The position numbers were made by a program, and so were the translations under genes. Source: Actinomycetes bacterium (GTDB taxonomy: Bacteria; Actinomycetota; Actinomycetes; Propionibacteriales; Propionibacteriaceae). Taken from it: 34,437 bases of DNA. Below the pieces are notes generated by a model that saw nothing but the letters and a program-made list of their open reading frames with translations, ran no database searches and was not told the DNA's origin. The stretch is from contig JAEVYS010000086.1 of the NCBI GenBank assembly GCA_023392635.1, forward strand, positions 1 to 34,437. The letters are read 5' to 3'. How positions within the stretch are numbered: position 1 is the stretch's first letter; each line of letters starts with the position of its first letter. Shown one piece after another: positions 7,937-15,951 of the stretch.

Positions 7937-8884
7937 TCACGCGGCCGACATGATCGGCGCCAGCGCGGTCTGGATGCGCTGCATCTGCGCCGGCGTCGTC
8001 AGGTTGGCCAGTAGTTTGCCGAAGTGCGGATGCCGCACGCCGCTGATGATGTACTGCCAGCGATAGGCGCCTAGCACCGTACGCTTCAGCTCTGCGACCT
8101 CCGGCTCGCCGAACTCCCGCGACGCGGTGCGCACGAAGTACTCCACGTCCGCCACCGACTGCGCCTGCAGGATGCCGTCCACCGCGCCCACGAGCGCGAT
8201 CAGATCGTCCACCGCCAGGTCGCGCTGCGCCGGCGAGAGGCGCGCGTGCTCGTCCTTCCACTCGAGCTCGTCCAGGATCACGTGCTGGCTTTCGTCCATC
8301 CAGTGGAACTTGAACACGTCCTTGAACAGCGGGCACAGGTCCGCGTCCTTGACGATGCTCTCCACATAGTGCGACTGCACGAAGAGCTCGATGTGGCACG
8401 TGAGCGCCAGCACCGCCCAGGTGCTCGCCGCCAGCACCGCGCGCGCCACGTCGCTCGGGTTCGCCACCTGGCGATGGCCCAGCGGCATTTGATCCGCGAT
8501 CATCTGCTCGACGCGGCGGAAGAGCTCCTGGTGCTTGAGCTCGTCGTTGGTGAAGCGTACCAGCGCTTCCATCGCGTGCTGGTCGTCGAGCGCGTGCGCG
8601 CGGCCCTGGTCCAGCATCTTGGCGCTGATGAAGCGCTCGACCAGGCCGAAGATGTAGGCATAGGTGCGGCCCTGGATCTGCGAGAGCAGGCGCTGGTCCG
8701 CCTTCGAGAGGAATGGGATCGTGTCCACCCACGAGAGGCCCGCCGGCAGGAAGTTGCGCGTGAAGTCGAACTGACGGTCCTGAAGGACGTCGCGGTCGAT
8801 CTGCCATTCGGTCTTTTTCGAGATGCGAACCACCTGCGCGTAGCGGGCGGATCTGGGTGATTCTTCTTGGAGGACGGCGTTCAT
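7937..8884 (-). CDS. ferritin-like di-iron protein (putative oxygenase)
   Basis: This 315-aa protein shows the four-helix di-iron pattern: Glu83, Glu115-x-x-His118, Glu166 and Glu198-x-x-His201, that is E...ExxH...E...ExxH. This fits the ferritin-like superfamily of non-heme di-iron oxygenases (N-oxygenase/hydroxylase types); the substrate is unknown. The ATG at 8884 has GGGAG at good spacing; the open frame reaches 8965 but would run into the start of the divergent regulator. It is divergently transcribed from an AraC-family gene 65 bp away and followed within 7 bp by the MAPEG gene, so the regulator probably controls both. Confidence 0.85.
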   Translation of the reverse strand: MNAVLQEESPRSARYAQVVRISKKTEWQIDRDVLQDRQFDFTRNFLPAGLSWVDTIPFLSKADQRLLSQIQGRTYAYIFGLVERFISAKMLDQGRAHALDDQHAMEALVRFTNDELKHQELFRRVEQMIADQMPLGHRQVANPSDVARAVLAASTWAVLALTCHIELFVQSHYVESIVKDADLCPLFKDVFKFHWMDESQHVILDELEWKDEHARLSPAQRDLAVDDLIALVGAVDGILQAQSVADVEYFVRTASREFGEPEVAELKRTVLGAYRWQYIISGVRHPHFGKLLANLTTPAQMQRIQTALAPIMSAA

Positions 8885-8949
8885 CGAGTGGCTCCCATTT
8901 GAGGTGTGTTTGGTGGGTGCTACTCTCCCGCCGAGGGCGTCGTGACTGA

Positions 8950-9957
8950 ATGTCCGAGGCGCCAAACCTCTTGCTCCAGGCTCCAGAAGAACAGGAAGCG
9001 GCTGTGGATGCGTTGTCAGATGTGTTGCGCGTGATCCGGTTGTCCGGAGGCGTGTTTCTCGAGGCGAATCTCACCGCGCCGTGGTGCATGAAGGGGCGGA
9101 TTTCGCCCGAGGATTGCAAGGCGTTCCAGGTGACGCCGAGCCTGGTGATTGCGACCCACTTCGTCGTGAGCGGGCAGATGCAGATCCAGGTGAATGACGA
9201 CGAGCCGCTGTTGGTGCGCGCCGGCGAGCTCGTGCTGTTGCCTCACAATGACGTGCATGCGTTCGGGAGCGACGTCACGGTGCCGCCGTTCTCCCAGCCG
9301 GACGAGGTGAAGTCGAAGGCGGCGGGAGAGTTCTCGCGGATCGAGTTAGGCGGCGGTGGTGAGGCGACGCAGTTGTTGTGCGGATATCTCGGCAGTGACC
9401 AGACCTTCGGGCCCCTGCTCTCATCGTTGCCGCCGGTGTTGAAGATGGATGTGCGCGCAACTCCGCTCGGCGCGTGGGTGGAGAGTTCGTTCAGATTCGC
9501 GGTCAGCCAGATCGCCGCCGGCAGGGTCGGTTCGACGACGGTGATCGCGAAGTTGTCGGAGTTGTTGTTCGTGGAGGCCGTGAGCCACTACATCGCGGGG
9601 TTGCCGGAGGATCGCAAGGGATGGCTGGCCGGTTTGAGGGATGCGCAGATCGGGCGCGCGTTGACGTTGATGCATGCGCAGCCAGCGAAAGATTGGAGTG
9701 CGGAGTCTCTGGCGGCGGAAGTCGGGATGAGCAGGTCTGGATTTGCGGAGAGGTTTGCGACGTTGGTGGGGAAGGCGCCGATGCAGTACCTCGCCTACTG
9801 GCGGATGCAGTTGGCGGCGCAGAGGTTGCGGGAGTCGCGCGAAGCGGTGGCGCAGGTGGGCTACGCGGTGGGATATGAGTCGGAGGCGGCGTTCAGTCGG
9901 GCGTTCAAGAGGGAGTTTGGAAAGGGGCCGGGGGAATGGAGGCGACGGTTGGAGTAG
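8950..9957 (+). CDS. AraC family transcriptional regulator with cupin sensor
   Basis: This 335-aa protein has an N-terminal cupin-type domain (about residues 25-190, with VVSGQMQIQVND...VRAGELVLLPHNDVHAF) of the AraC/cupin_6 kind and a C-terminal AraC DNA-binding domain (about 230-335). Both helix-turn-helix units are visible: SAESLAAEVGMSRSGFAERF and VAQVGYAVGYESEAAFSRAFKREFG. It is divergent from the di-iron protein gene, the classic layout for a regulator and its target. The 65-bp shared gap should hold the operator, but I could not pick out clear half-sites. Confidence 0.92.
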   Translation: MSEAPNLLLQAPEEQEAAVDALSDVLRVIRLSGGVFLEANLTAPWCMKGRISPEDCKAFQVTPSLVIATHFVVSGQMQIQVNDDEPLLVRAGELVLLPHNDVHAFGSDVTVPPFSQPDEVKSKAAGEFSRIELGGGGEATQLLCGYLGSDQTFGPLLSSLPPVLKMDVRATPLGAWVESSFRFAVSQIAAGRVGSTTVIAKLSELLFVEAVSHYIAGLPEDRKGWLAGLRDAQIGRALTLMHAQPAKDWSAESLAAEVGMSRSGFAERFATLVGKAPMQYLAYWRMQLAAQRLRESREAVAQVGYAVGYESEAAFSRAFKREFGKGPGEWRRRLE

Positions 9958-9971
9958 ATGGGCGTCGCAGT

Positions 9972-9994
9972 CGAGGTCGCCAATTGCGACCTCG
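9972..9994. repeat. ORF6N-type palindrome, copy A
   Basis: CGAGGTCGC-CAATT-GCGACCTCG is a perfect 9-bp inverted repeat with a 5-bp centre. It lies 15 bp beyond the stop of the AraC gene and 37 bp from the stop of the convergent secreted protein gene. Read on the minus strand with its flank it spells DQGVAIPRSQLATS, clearly related to NQEVANLKSQFATS of the intact ORF6N gene at 15254. It is thus a fragment of that family rather than a random hairpin. There is no T tract. Confidence 0.75.
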
Positions 9995-10030
9995 GGATTG
10001 CGACTCCCTGATCCCGGCCACGAAAACCCG

Positions 10031-11722
10031 CTAGAAATTCACGCTGTCGACATACACGGTGCCGTTGAAGACGCCATTCGTCGTGAACTGCACGCCCAAC
10101 GAAGACAGCAAGGCGGCATCCGCAGGAACCTGGACTGTCAATGTGTTCCATGCGCCGGTCTTGAGCGCGCTGATGGGCTGCCAGTTTCCGGTCCAGCGCC
10201 AGCCGCCGGCGGCGCCTTGCAGCACATAGGGCTGTACCGAACTGATTGCAGCACCCGCCGGGAGGTAGACGTGGAATGTCACCGTCTGGCTCGCCTTCGC
10301 AGCAGGATTCGCAACGCTCACCAAAGCGCTGCCTGATCCGTTGATCCGTACCGCGAGCGAACTCGCCCCCGCAAACTTCACGCTGGTAGAGCGTGCCACG
10401 CTAACCACCGGCGCAGAGCCCTGCCAGCCCTGGGTATCCGTCTCGAAGTTGTAGTCAGTCGCATCGGTGGGCGGAGGTGGCGGCGGCGGAGTCGAGGAAC
10501 CTCCGGGAATGGCGAGGCCACCGGCCTTCAGGAAACTTCCTGCCCGGCTCTTCAGGAACAACTGGCCGTCGGTGTACGTGTCGTTCTGATAGGAACTCTG
10601 CCCGCCCGCGCCCGCACCGAACAGCAGGCCGAAGACGCCGCTCGAGGCGAACTTTTCGAGATGCGTCCTGGAGTTCGCCCCGAAGAAATACTCGGGCCGA
10701 TTGTCTTTATAGCCCTCGCGCGACCCGCCGTTGTTGTAGACGTTGAGATGATTGGAGTTGCCGATGGGGATCTGCCACAGCAGCCATCGTTTGGACGATT
10801 TCGCGTTCCACAGCCGCAGCCATTCCGCGTATCGATTGAAGCTGCGCGAGCTGATCGATGCGTTGTCGGAAGCATCCCACCATCGATCCGAATTCTGGGT
10901 CAGCCGGTAGAAGTCCGCATCGCGATCCAGCGGGTCGCCCACCAGGAAATCAAACGTGGCGCCGGTCGCGTTCGCGGCCAATCCAAGCGGTGCGAGAAAC
11001 GCGTAGACCTTGTCGACTTCCGGCTGCAACGGGTCGGTCACCGAGTAGTGGACGATATCCTTGCCGCTGGCCCATCCGGAAACGTGGACGCCGAGCACCA
11101 CGTTCGTCGCGCCGACGGATTTGCGCAACTGAAGGAACGCCATGCCCCACCCGGCCACCGTGTTGGGAAGGCCTGCGAGCTCCGGAACTCCCGACGCGGC
11201 AACCGCCGCGTAGGCATTTGCGTTCTGGCTGGACTGTTGCTCGAGGAACCCGAAGCCGTCCGCTTCGAGCATGACGACCACCGGCTTGCCAAAATCCTTC
11301 GCACGCTGCATCAGCAGTTTGAAATCGCCGAAGTAGCTAGCCATGGTGGCGGCGGTCTGCGCCTTCTGGAGGAATTGAGCTTCGCCGCCGCCGGGTTCGC
11401 CCTGCATCTGGTAGAACTGGACCGCGGGAATCGTGGTGATGGCGCTGCATTCGTTGAAGAAGGCCGTGGCCATCGATCCGTCGTGCGCGCCCCAGCCCCA
11501 GTTGTCGGCCCATCCCGTGGTGAAATAGGCGTAACGCACGTCCCAGGGAGTGGCGCTGTCTCGCATCCACGTGCCGCCCCACTGCTCGAACAGGCCCACG
11601 ACCAGTCTCGAGGGCATGCCGGCCGGCAATGATCCGGCGGGTGGCGTGATGGCTGCGTGATCGGGCGCGGCGAAAAATGCGGTCGCGCACAGCGCGATGA
11701 ACGAAACGAACTGTTTCTTCAT
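10031..11722 (-). CDS. secreted glycoside-hydrolase-like protein with C-terminal carbohydrate-binding domain
   Basis: This 563-aa protein has a signal peptide (residues 1 to about 23, start MKKQF), a large domain (about 28-400) rich in Trp and aromatic residues, a Pro-rich linker (PPPPPPP, about 412-418) and a beta-sandwich-like C-terminal domain (about 423-563, beginning YNFETDTQGWQG) of the kind found as carbohydrate-binding modules on mannanases and related enzymes. The large domain has TIM-barrel-like strands (VVVMLEADGFGF, VVLGVHVSGW) but I cannot place it in a GH family or name catalytic acids. The start at 11722 has GGAG at good spacing; a second ATG at 11734 is possible. Probably it degrades an extracellular polysaccharide. 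Confidence 0.82.
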   Translation of the reverse strand: MKKQFVSFIALCATAFFAAPDHAAITPPAGSLPAGMPSRLVVGLFEQWGGTWMRDSATPWDVRYAYFTTGWADNWGWGAHDGSMATAFFNECSAITTIPAVQFYQMQGEPGGGEAQFLQKAQTAATMASYFGDFKLLMQRAKDFGKPVVVMLEADGFGFLEQQSSQNANAYAAVAASGVPELAGLPNTVAGWGMAFLQLRKSVGATNVVLGVHVSGWASGKDIVHYSVTDPLQPEVDKVYAFLAPLGLAANATGATFDFLVGDPLDRDADFYRLTQNSDRWWDASDNASISSRSFNRYAEWLRLWNAKSSKRWLLWQIPIGNSNHLNVYNNGGSREGYKDNRPEYFFGANSRTHLEKFASSGVFGLLFGAGAGGQSSYQNDTYTDGQLFLKSRAGSFLKAGGLAIPGGSSTPPPPPPPTDATDYNFETDTQGWQGSAPVVSVARSTSVKFAGASSLAVRINGSGSALVSVANPAAKASQTVTFHVYLPAGAAISSVQPYVLQGAAGGWRWTGNWQPISALKTGAWNTLTVQVPADAALLSSLGVQFTTNGVFNGTVYVDSVNF

Positions 11723-11880
11723 GGATAGCTCCATCCTTGGATGGGCGGACCATACGCCGATGCACGCGATTGAACAGATGTCTCAAAATGGCGTCGTGCG
11801 AAGATTCACGGCGGGAGCCGGAATCCGCTTAACCTTCAACTTCCGCGAGCGCCTACAGGTTGAGGCTTAGGAGAACTGCA

Positions 11881-12360
11881 GTGAAGACAGCGAAGAACAC
11901 GATTTGTCTGTGGTTTGAAGAGGACGCCGAGGCGGCGGCGCGGTTCTACGCGGCCACGTTTCCGGACAGCAAGGTCACGGCCGTGCACAAGGCGCCCGGC
12001 GATTTCCCGGGCGGCAAGCAAGGCCAGGTGCTCACGGTGGAATTCACTGTGTGCGGAATTCCCTGTCTCGGTCTCAATGGCGGGACGGCGTTCAAACAGA
12101 GCGAGGCGTTCTCTTTCCAGATCGCCACGGACGATCAGGCAGAAACGGACCGCTATTGGAATGCAATTGTCAGCAACGGCGGACAGGAAAGCGCGTGTGG
12201 GTGGTGCAAGGATCGGTGGGGCTTGTCGTGGCAGATCACGCCGCGGGCGCTGACGGAGGCGATGAAGGCTGGCGGAGCGGAGGCGAAGCGCGCGTTCGAG
12301 GCGATGATGAAGATGAAGAAGATTGATGTGGCGGGGATTGAGAAGGCGCGGAGGGGGTAG
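11881..12360 (+). CDS. VOC superfamily protein, PhnB-like
   Basis: This 159-aa protein belongs to the vicinal oxygen chelate superfamily, in the PhnB / 3-demethylubiquinone methyltransferase-like group: CLWFEEDAEAAARFYAATFPDSKV, then GGTAFKQSEAFSFQIATDDQ and CGWCKDRWGLSWQITP. The C-terminal ARAFEAMMKMKKID helix is typical of the group. Most members have no known substrate. The start is a GTG at 11881 with AGGAGA upstream. An ORF6N relic begins directly after its stop codon. Confidence 0.88.
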   Translation: MKTAKNTICLWFEEDAEAAARFYAATFPDSKVTAVHKAPGDFPGGKQGQVLTVEFTVCGIPCLGLNGGTAFKQSEAFSFQIATDDQAETDRYWNAIVSNGGQESACGWCKDRWGLSWQITPRALTEAMKAGGAEAKRAFEAMMKMKKIDVAGIEKARRG

Positions 12361-12401
12361 CCTCGGTTAAGGCGAGCGGCAGGCGATGGCGCCCGTGTAC
12401 A

Positions 12402-12434
12402 AATCTTAAGGTCACAATTTGTGACCTTAAGATT
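12402..12434. repeat. ORF6N-type palindrome, copy B
   Basis: A perfect 14-bp inverted repeat (arm AATCTTAAGGTCAC) around an AATTT centre. On the minus strand it encodes LRSQIVTL inside the ORF6N relic. It lies 19 bp upstream of copy C. Confidence 0.82.
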
Positions 12435-12452
12435 CCCCACTCGTTGGCGTAA

Positions 12453-12479
12453 CTTGAGGTCGCAAATTGCGACCTCAAG
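12453..12479. repeat. ORF6N-type palindrome, copy C
   Basis: A perfect 11-bp inverted repeat (arm CTTGAGGTCGC) around AAATT. On the minus strand it encodes LRSQFAT in the ORF6N relic. The arms differ from copy B at several positions, yet symmetry is complete in both. Confidence 0.82.
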
Positions 12480-12592
12480 ATTGCAACGTCTTGATCCTCC
12501 AACGGGAAGAGAATCCGTTGGTCGTTACGCTGTACAGCGCAGCCACGTCCGAATCGAAAAGTACGCGCTTGCCGTGCACGGTGAATGCATCG

Positions 12593-13108
12593 CTACTGCT
12601 TAGCGCCCGATGGTCCCGAAAGTCCCAGGATAGCTTCGAACACCTGCTCGAATTGCTTACGCGTGCTGTCGTCCAGCGAATCAACGCGCGTTCGGAGCGC
12701 GGCTACTTCACGCGCGAGCACGGCATTCACCAACAGGGACTCACGCATCTTCACGAATGCACGCACAACGAAGACCGTCATCTGAACTGCGCGAGGACTG
12801 TTGAGTACGGTCGCTGCCATGATTGCTCCATGCTCGGTAAAGGCGAGCGGCTGATGTTTTACGTTAGAACCGCGCCCAGCGTTCAAGATCACAGATTGTG
12901 ATCTTGAACGCGCAACCTCTTGATTCGAAAGCTCGAGCATGAAGTCATCCGGAAACCTTTCGCGATTGCGACGAACCGCTTGGTTGAGGACTCTCGTCTC
13001 GATTCCGTAGAGCTTTGCGAGCTCTGAATCCAACATCACGCGCTTGCCGCGTACGACAAATATTCGACTCGCGATATCGGCAAGCGATTGGTCGGAAGGA
13101 TTGCTCAC
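12593..13108 (-). CDS. ORF6N domain protein 1
   Basis: This 171-aa protein has an ORF6N domain at about residues 12-100: RIFVVRGKRVMLDSELAKLYGIETRVLNQAVRRNRERFPDDF, then AFTEHGAIMAATVLNS. A helical, probably coiled-coil C-terminal part (about 110-171) ends EAILGLSGPSGAKQ. ORF6N is known from phage and prophage proteins, often beside KilA-N or Bro domains, and is thought to be DNA-related, but the job of these short chromosomal proteins is unknown. The start is a GTG at 13108. Its coding DNA contains a perfect 15-bp-arm palindrome (copy D); at that point the protein reads RSRSQSVILNAG, while the second ORF6N protein has NLKSQFATSS. A relic of the same family follows immediately downstream. Confidence 0.85.
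   Translation of the reverse strand: MSNPSDQSLADIASRIFVVRGKRVMLDSELAKLYGIETRVLNQAVRRNRERFPDDFMLELSNQEVARSRSQSVILNAGRGSNVKHQPLAFTEHGAIMAATVLNSPRAVQMTVFVVRAFVKMRESLLVNAVLAREVAALRTRVDSLDDSTRKQFEQVFEAILGLSGPSGAKQ
12879..12911. repeat. ORF6N-type palindrome, copy D (inside ORF6N gene 1)
   Basis: A perfect 15-bp inverted repeat (arm GCGTTCAAGATCACA) around a 3-bp centre, inside the coding region of ORF6N gene 1. It is at the equivalent position to copy E in the second gene but with different arm bases and a partly different peptide, so symmetry is kept better than the protein sequence. Confidence 0.85.
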
Positions 13109-13111
13109 TCA

Positions 13112-13139
13112 CCAATGATGGAAGACCTCCCATCGTTGG
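13112..13139. other. imperfect hairpin upstream of ORF6N gene 1
   Basis: CCAATGATGG and CCATCGTTGG form a 10-bp stem with one G-T type mismatch around an 8-bp loop, just upstream of the GTG start at 13108 and 43 bp after the amidohydrolase stop (both minus strand). No T tract follows, so a terminator is unlikely; an operator or a leader structure is possible. Confidence 0.35.
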
Positions 13140-13181
13140 CTCCATACGAAAATCGGCCGCGTATCCGTAGAAATACAGCCC

Positions 13182-15203
13182 CTACTTCCCCGGCATCATC
13201 ACCTTCGGCGCCGCCACAAACGGCTCTATCCCGAACTTCGGATACACCTCGCTCGGGTAATAGAACACGCCATCCTTCACCACCATCGCGATCGTCTTGA
13301 TCGCCTTCAGATCCTTCGTCGGATCGCCCGGCACCAGAAAGAAGTCCGCGCGCTTGCCCTTCTCGATCGAGCCCGCGCTCTGCTCCTCGCCGATGTAGCG
13401 TGCGCTGTCGAACGTCGCGCGCTTCAGGATCTCCGCCGCCGTCATGCCGGCGGATTGATAGAGCTCGAGCTCGCGGTGATACGTGAACGAGCCGCCGGTG
13501 TCCGTGCCGAAGACGATGAACACGCCGCGGTCGTGCAGCATGCGCACCACGCCGATCAGCTTGTCGAACGCCTGTTCGTAGGCCTGCGCATCGCCGGGCG
13601 CGGACGTGTCGATCCACTGCTTCATCATGTCGCGCTGCGCGCCGATCGGCATGTGCGTGAAGTAATCCTTCGCGCCGCGCGGCACCTGGCCGTCGCGGTT
13701 GAACACCAGGTTCTCATGGATGCCGAGCGTCGGGTCGATGGCCTTGTGGCCGTTCACCATGAGGTCGATGGTGTGTTGCACCTTGGCGCTGTTGAGGTCC
13801 AGCGCCGGAAGGCGCTTGAGCGCCGTGAGGCGGAACAGCGTGCGCGTGTCCTCGCCCGGCGCGATGACCCAGCCCAGGCAGAACTGGTTGATGTGCGTCA
13901 TCTCGTCGTAGCCGGCTTCGATCATCTGGTCGGCCGTCGAGAACGCGGGGACGTGGCCTGCGACGCGCATGCCGAGACGGTGCGCTTCCGCGACCATTGC
14001 CGGCACCCAAGCCGGGTTCATGCTGTTGTAGATCTTGATCTGCCAGAAGCCGCGCGCGCCGTACCAGCGGACCGCGTCGACCGCCTTTTCCTGGCTGTCG
14101 ACCACGATGCCGTTGTTTGCGCTGAACGGGCTCTTGCCTTCGATGAAGCCCGAGCGGATGACGTGCGGGCCGCCGATTTCGCCTGAGTCGATCTTGTGGA
14201 TCAGCGAGTCCAGCACCGCGTTGTCGTTGCCCATGTCGCGCAGGCTCGTGACGCCCGCGAGGAGGTTCAGCAGCGCTTCGTTCTGACCCAGGTGGCCGTG
14301 CATCTCGTACATGCCGGCGATGAGCGTGCCGCCGGCGCCGTCGATGGTGACTTCGCCGGGCGTCGCGGGGCTATCTAGTGGCTCGATGGCGGCGATGCGT
14401 TTGCCGTTGACGAGCACGGTGAGCGGCGCCGTGAGTTGGCTGGTTTTGGGATCGAAGAGCCGGACGTTGCGGATGCGGACGGGTGCGCCGTAATCGTGTG
14501 CAACTTCCTTTTGCATCGACGAGAAGCGTTCGGTGCTCCAGTCTGCGGCTAGCTGGCGCAGGCGGACTTCTTCGGATTCGTAGCCTTCGCGGACCACCAC
14601 TGATTCCGGCGAGACGGAGGCGAAGAGGTTGCCGTCGGCGTCGAGCAGCATGACGTCGGGGTCGGTCTGGATGCCGGAGAGTTCGTAGCGGGTGACGTGC
14701 AGTGGGCCGGGCTTGCCTTGGACGTCGATAGCGTCCTTCTTTTCGAGGCGGAGCGTGCCACCCGGCAGCGCGTGCATCGTCATGCCTGGTTGCTTGAGCA
14801 ATGCGCGCGCGTAGATCTGCAGAGACCACGGGCTGCCGCTCTGCGCGACGTAGACCGAAGATTCGTTCGGCGAGGCCTGGCCCTTGCCCGTCGAGTCGAG
14901 CCAGGTGGCGCGGGATTTGTCGCGTTTGAAGGTTTCGTTGACCTTGCTGCCGAAGGTCGTGGTGCCGGAGATGGTCCAGGCGGTTGGGAGACCGTCGGGG
15001 CCGAAGGTGATGGTCTCGGCCATGGTTGGGCCGCGGCCGTTGTTTTTGACGTTGTAGTCGATCGTGGTGCGATTGGCCGTCGTGTCGGCGTAGACGTGGC
15101 CGATGTTTTGGCCGCCGAAGATGACGGAGTACCGAGCGGCGTCGGCGAACGCGCCGACGGAGATGACAGCGAGCGTGAAGGCAAATGCGAGGATTCGTTT
15201 CAT
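13182..15203 (-). CDS. periplasmic amidohydrolase
   Basis: This 673-aa protein has a signal peptide (MKRILAFAFTLAVISVGAFADA). Residues about 25-230 form a beta-rich domain of unknown role; the amidohydrolase domain begins near 240 with the usual beta-sandwich (VRLFDPKTSQLTAPLTVLVNGKRIAAIE) and the metal-binding H-x-H at 302-304 in EMHGHLG. Further landmarks are QIKIYNS (Lys that may be carboxylated), AGHVPAFS and TDTGGSFTY (metal Asp), so the barrel looks intact. It resembles the imidazolonepropionase/dipeptidase-like group; the substrate is not evident. A second ATG at 15221 would add six residues. It sits between two ORF6N genes on the same strand. Confidence 0.88.
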   Translation of the reverse strand: MKRILAFAFTLAVISVGAFADAARYSVIFGGQNIGHVYADTTANRTTIDYNVKNNGRGPTMAETITFGPDGLPTAWTISGTTTFGSKVNETFKRDKSRATWLDSTGKGQASPNESSVYVAQSGSPWSLQIYARALLKQPGMTMHALPGGTLRLEKKDAIDVQGKPGPLHVTRYELSGIQTDPDVMLLDADGNLFASVSPESVVVREGYESEEVRLRQLAADWSTERFSSMQKEVAHDYGAPVRIRNVRLFDPKTSQLTAPLTVLVNGKRIAAIEPLDSPATPGEVTIDGAGGTLIAGMYEMHGHLGQNEALLNLLAGVTSLRDMGNDNAVLDSLIHKIDSGEIGGPHVIRSGFIEGKSPFSANNGIVVDSQEKAVDAVRWYGARGFWQIKIYNSMNPAWVPAMVAEAHRLGMRVAGHVPAFSTADQMIEAGYDEMTHINQFCLGWVIAPGEDTRTLFRLTALKRLPALDLNSAKVQHTIDLMVNGHKAIDPTLGIHENLVFNRDGQVPRGAKDYFTHMPIGAQRDMMKQWIDTSAPGDAQAYEQAFDKLIGVVRMLHDRGVFIVFGTDTGGSFTYHRELELYQSAGMTAAEILKRATFDSARYIGEEQSAGSIEKGKRADFFLVPGDPTKDLKAIKTIAMVVKDGVFYYPSEVYPKFGIEPFVAAPKVMMPGK

Positions 15204-15253
15204 GCTGGCGAGTATAGACATGCTTGCGAGGGTTGGTCTCGCGAAGCGATGCG

Positions 15254-15760
15254 CTACTGTTTCTTTGCCGCCGGACTCATCAGACCGAGGATGGCCTCGT
15301 ACACCTGGTCGAACTGCTTGCGCGTGTCGGCGTCGAGGGTATCGACCCGCCCTTTGAGGACTGCGAGCTCCCGCGCCAGCTGAGTGTGAGCTGCCAATGA
15401 TTCACGCACCTTCACAAATGCGCGTACGACGTAGATGGTCATCTGCACGGCGCGGGGACTATTGAGCACGGTGGCCGCCATGATGGCGCCGTGCTCCGTG
15501 AAGGCGAGAGGCGGCTTTCGCTTTCCGCCCCAACTTGAAGTCGCAAATTGCGACTTCAAGTTTGCAACCTCCTGATTTGTCAGCTCCTGCATGAAACCTT
15601 CAGGGAAGCGATCCTTGTTTCGCCGGACCTGTTCGTTCAGGCGCCGGACGGTGACCCCATAAAGTGCTGCCAGATCCATGTCGAGCATCACGCGCTGGCC
15701 GCGTACGACAAGGATGCGGCTTGCGACTACGGCCAATGGATCGGTGGCGTCCTTGCTCAT
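15254..15760 (-). CDS. ORF6N domain protein 2
   Basis: This 168-aa protein is a paralogue of the one at 12593-13108. The ORF6N domain spans about residues 10-100: RILVVRGQRVMLDMDLAALYGVTVRRLNEQVRRNKDRFPEGFMQEL, LTNQEVANLKSQFATSS and AFTEHGAIMAATVLNSPRAVQMTIYVVRAFVKVRESL. The C-terminus (about 115-168, ending AILGLMSPAAKKQ) is helical and very like that of paralogue 1. The codons for NLKSQFATS form a perfect palindrome (copy E). The start is an ATG at 15760. The similarity to paralogue 1 continues a few bases past the stop codon (CAGTAGCG), hinting at a recent common element. Function unknown. Confidence 0.87.
   Translation of the reverse strand: MSKDATDPLAVVASRILVVRGQRVMLDMDLAALYGVTVRRLNEQVRRNKDRFPEGFMQELTNQEVANLKSQFATSSWGGKRKPPLAFTEHGAIMAATVLNSPRAVQMTIYVVRAFVKVRESLAAHTQLARELAVLKGRVDTLDADTRKQFDQVYEAILGLMSPAAKKQ
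15532..15562. repeat. ORF6N-type palindrome, copy E (inside ORF6N gene 2)
   Basis: A perfect 13-bp inverted repeat (arm AACTTGAAGTCGC) around AAATT, inside ORF6N gene 2. On the minus strand it encodes NLKSQFATS. The core AGTCGC/GCGACT differs from GGTCGC and GGTCAC of other copies in a compensating way. Confidence 0.85.
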
Positions 15761-15951
15761 CGCATGATGTTAGACGGCGCGCGATGCGAGCCTTGAGGGC
15801 AAAATCACACGCCTTTGTGCAGAAAGGTCTGCGTGGGGAAATGATTGAGCGGCAGCCACTCGACGAGGAAGGAGGCGGCGATCAACCGGTCAGTTGTGCG
15901 GACTTTCCGGCAGCGGCGGATCGAAGACACCTTTATTGCGGCGAGTCAGCC

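Larger units (their letters stand above)
12361..12590 (-). pseudogene. ORF6N gene relic carrying two palindromes
   Basis: Directly behind the intact ORF6N gene (its stop is at 12593) the minus strand encodes FTVHGKRVLFDSDVAALYSVTTN, matching the ORF6N start FVVRGKRVMLDSELAKLYGIET. The next 25 or so residues are missing and the frame shifts to EDQDVAILRSQFATSS, a spacer, then ILRSQIVTLRF and finally LPLALTEA, equivalent to QPLAFTEHG. Homology stops at the stop codon of the VOC gene. The relic is therefore deleted and frameshifted, yet it holds two perfect palindromes in tandem where intact genes hold one. Probably a decayed tandem copy. Confidence 0.72.

Noticed and set aside
7926..9119. Long minus-strand open frame overlapping the di-iron protein and the AraC start
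   Set aside because: Composition is Arg/Gly/Pro-rich without motifs, and it overlaps two well-supported genes in other frames.
13455..14186. Plus-strand open frame opposite the amidohydrolase
   Set aside because: Shadow of the amidohydrolase, whose signal peptide and metal motifs are clear.
15761..15951. Possible gene or promoter between mcrC and ORF6N gene 2
   Set aside because: No coding signal or convincing promoter could be supported in these 191 bp.
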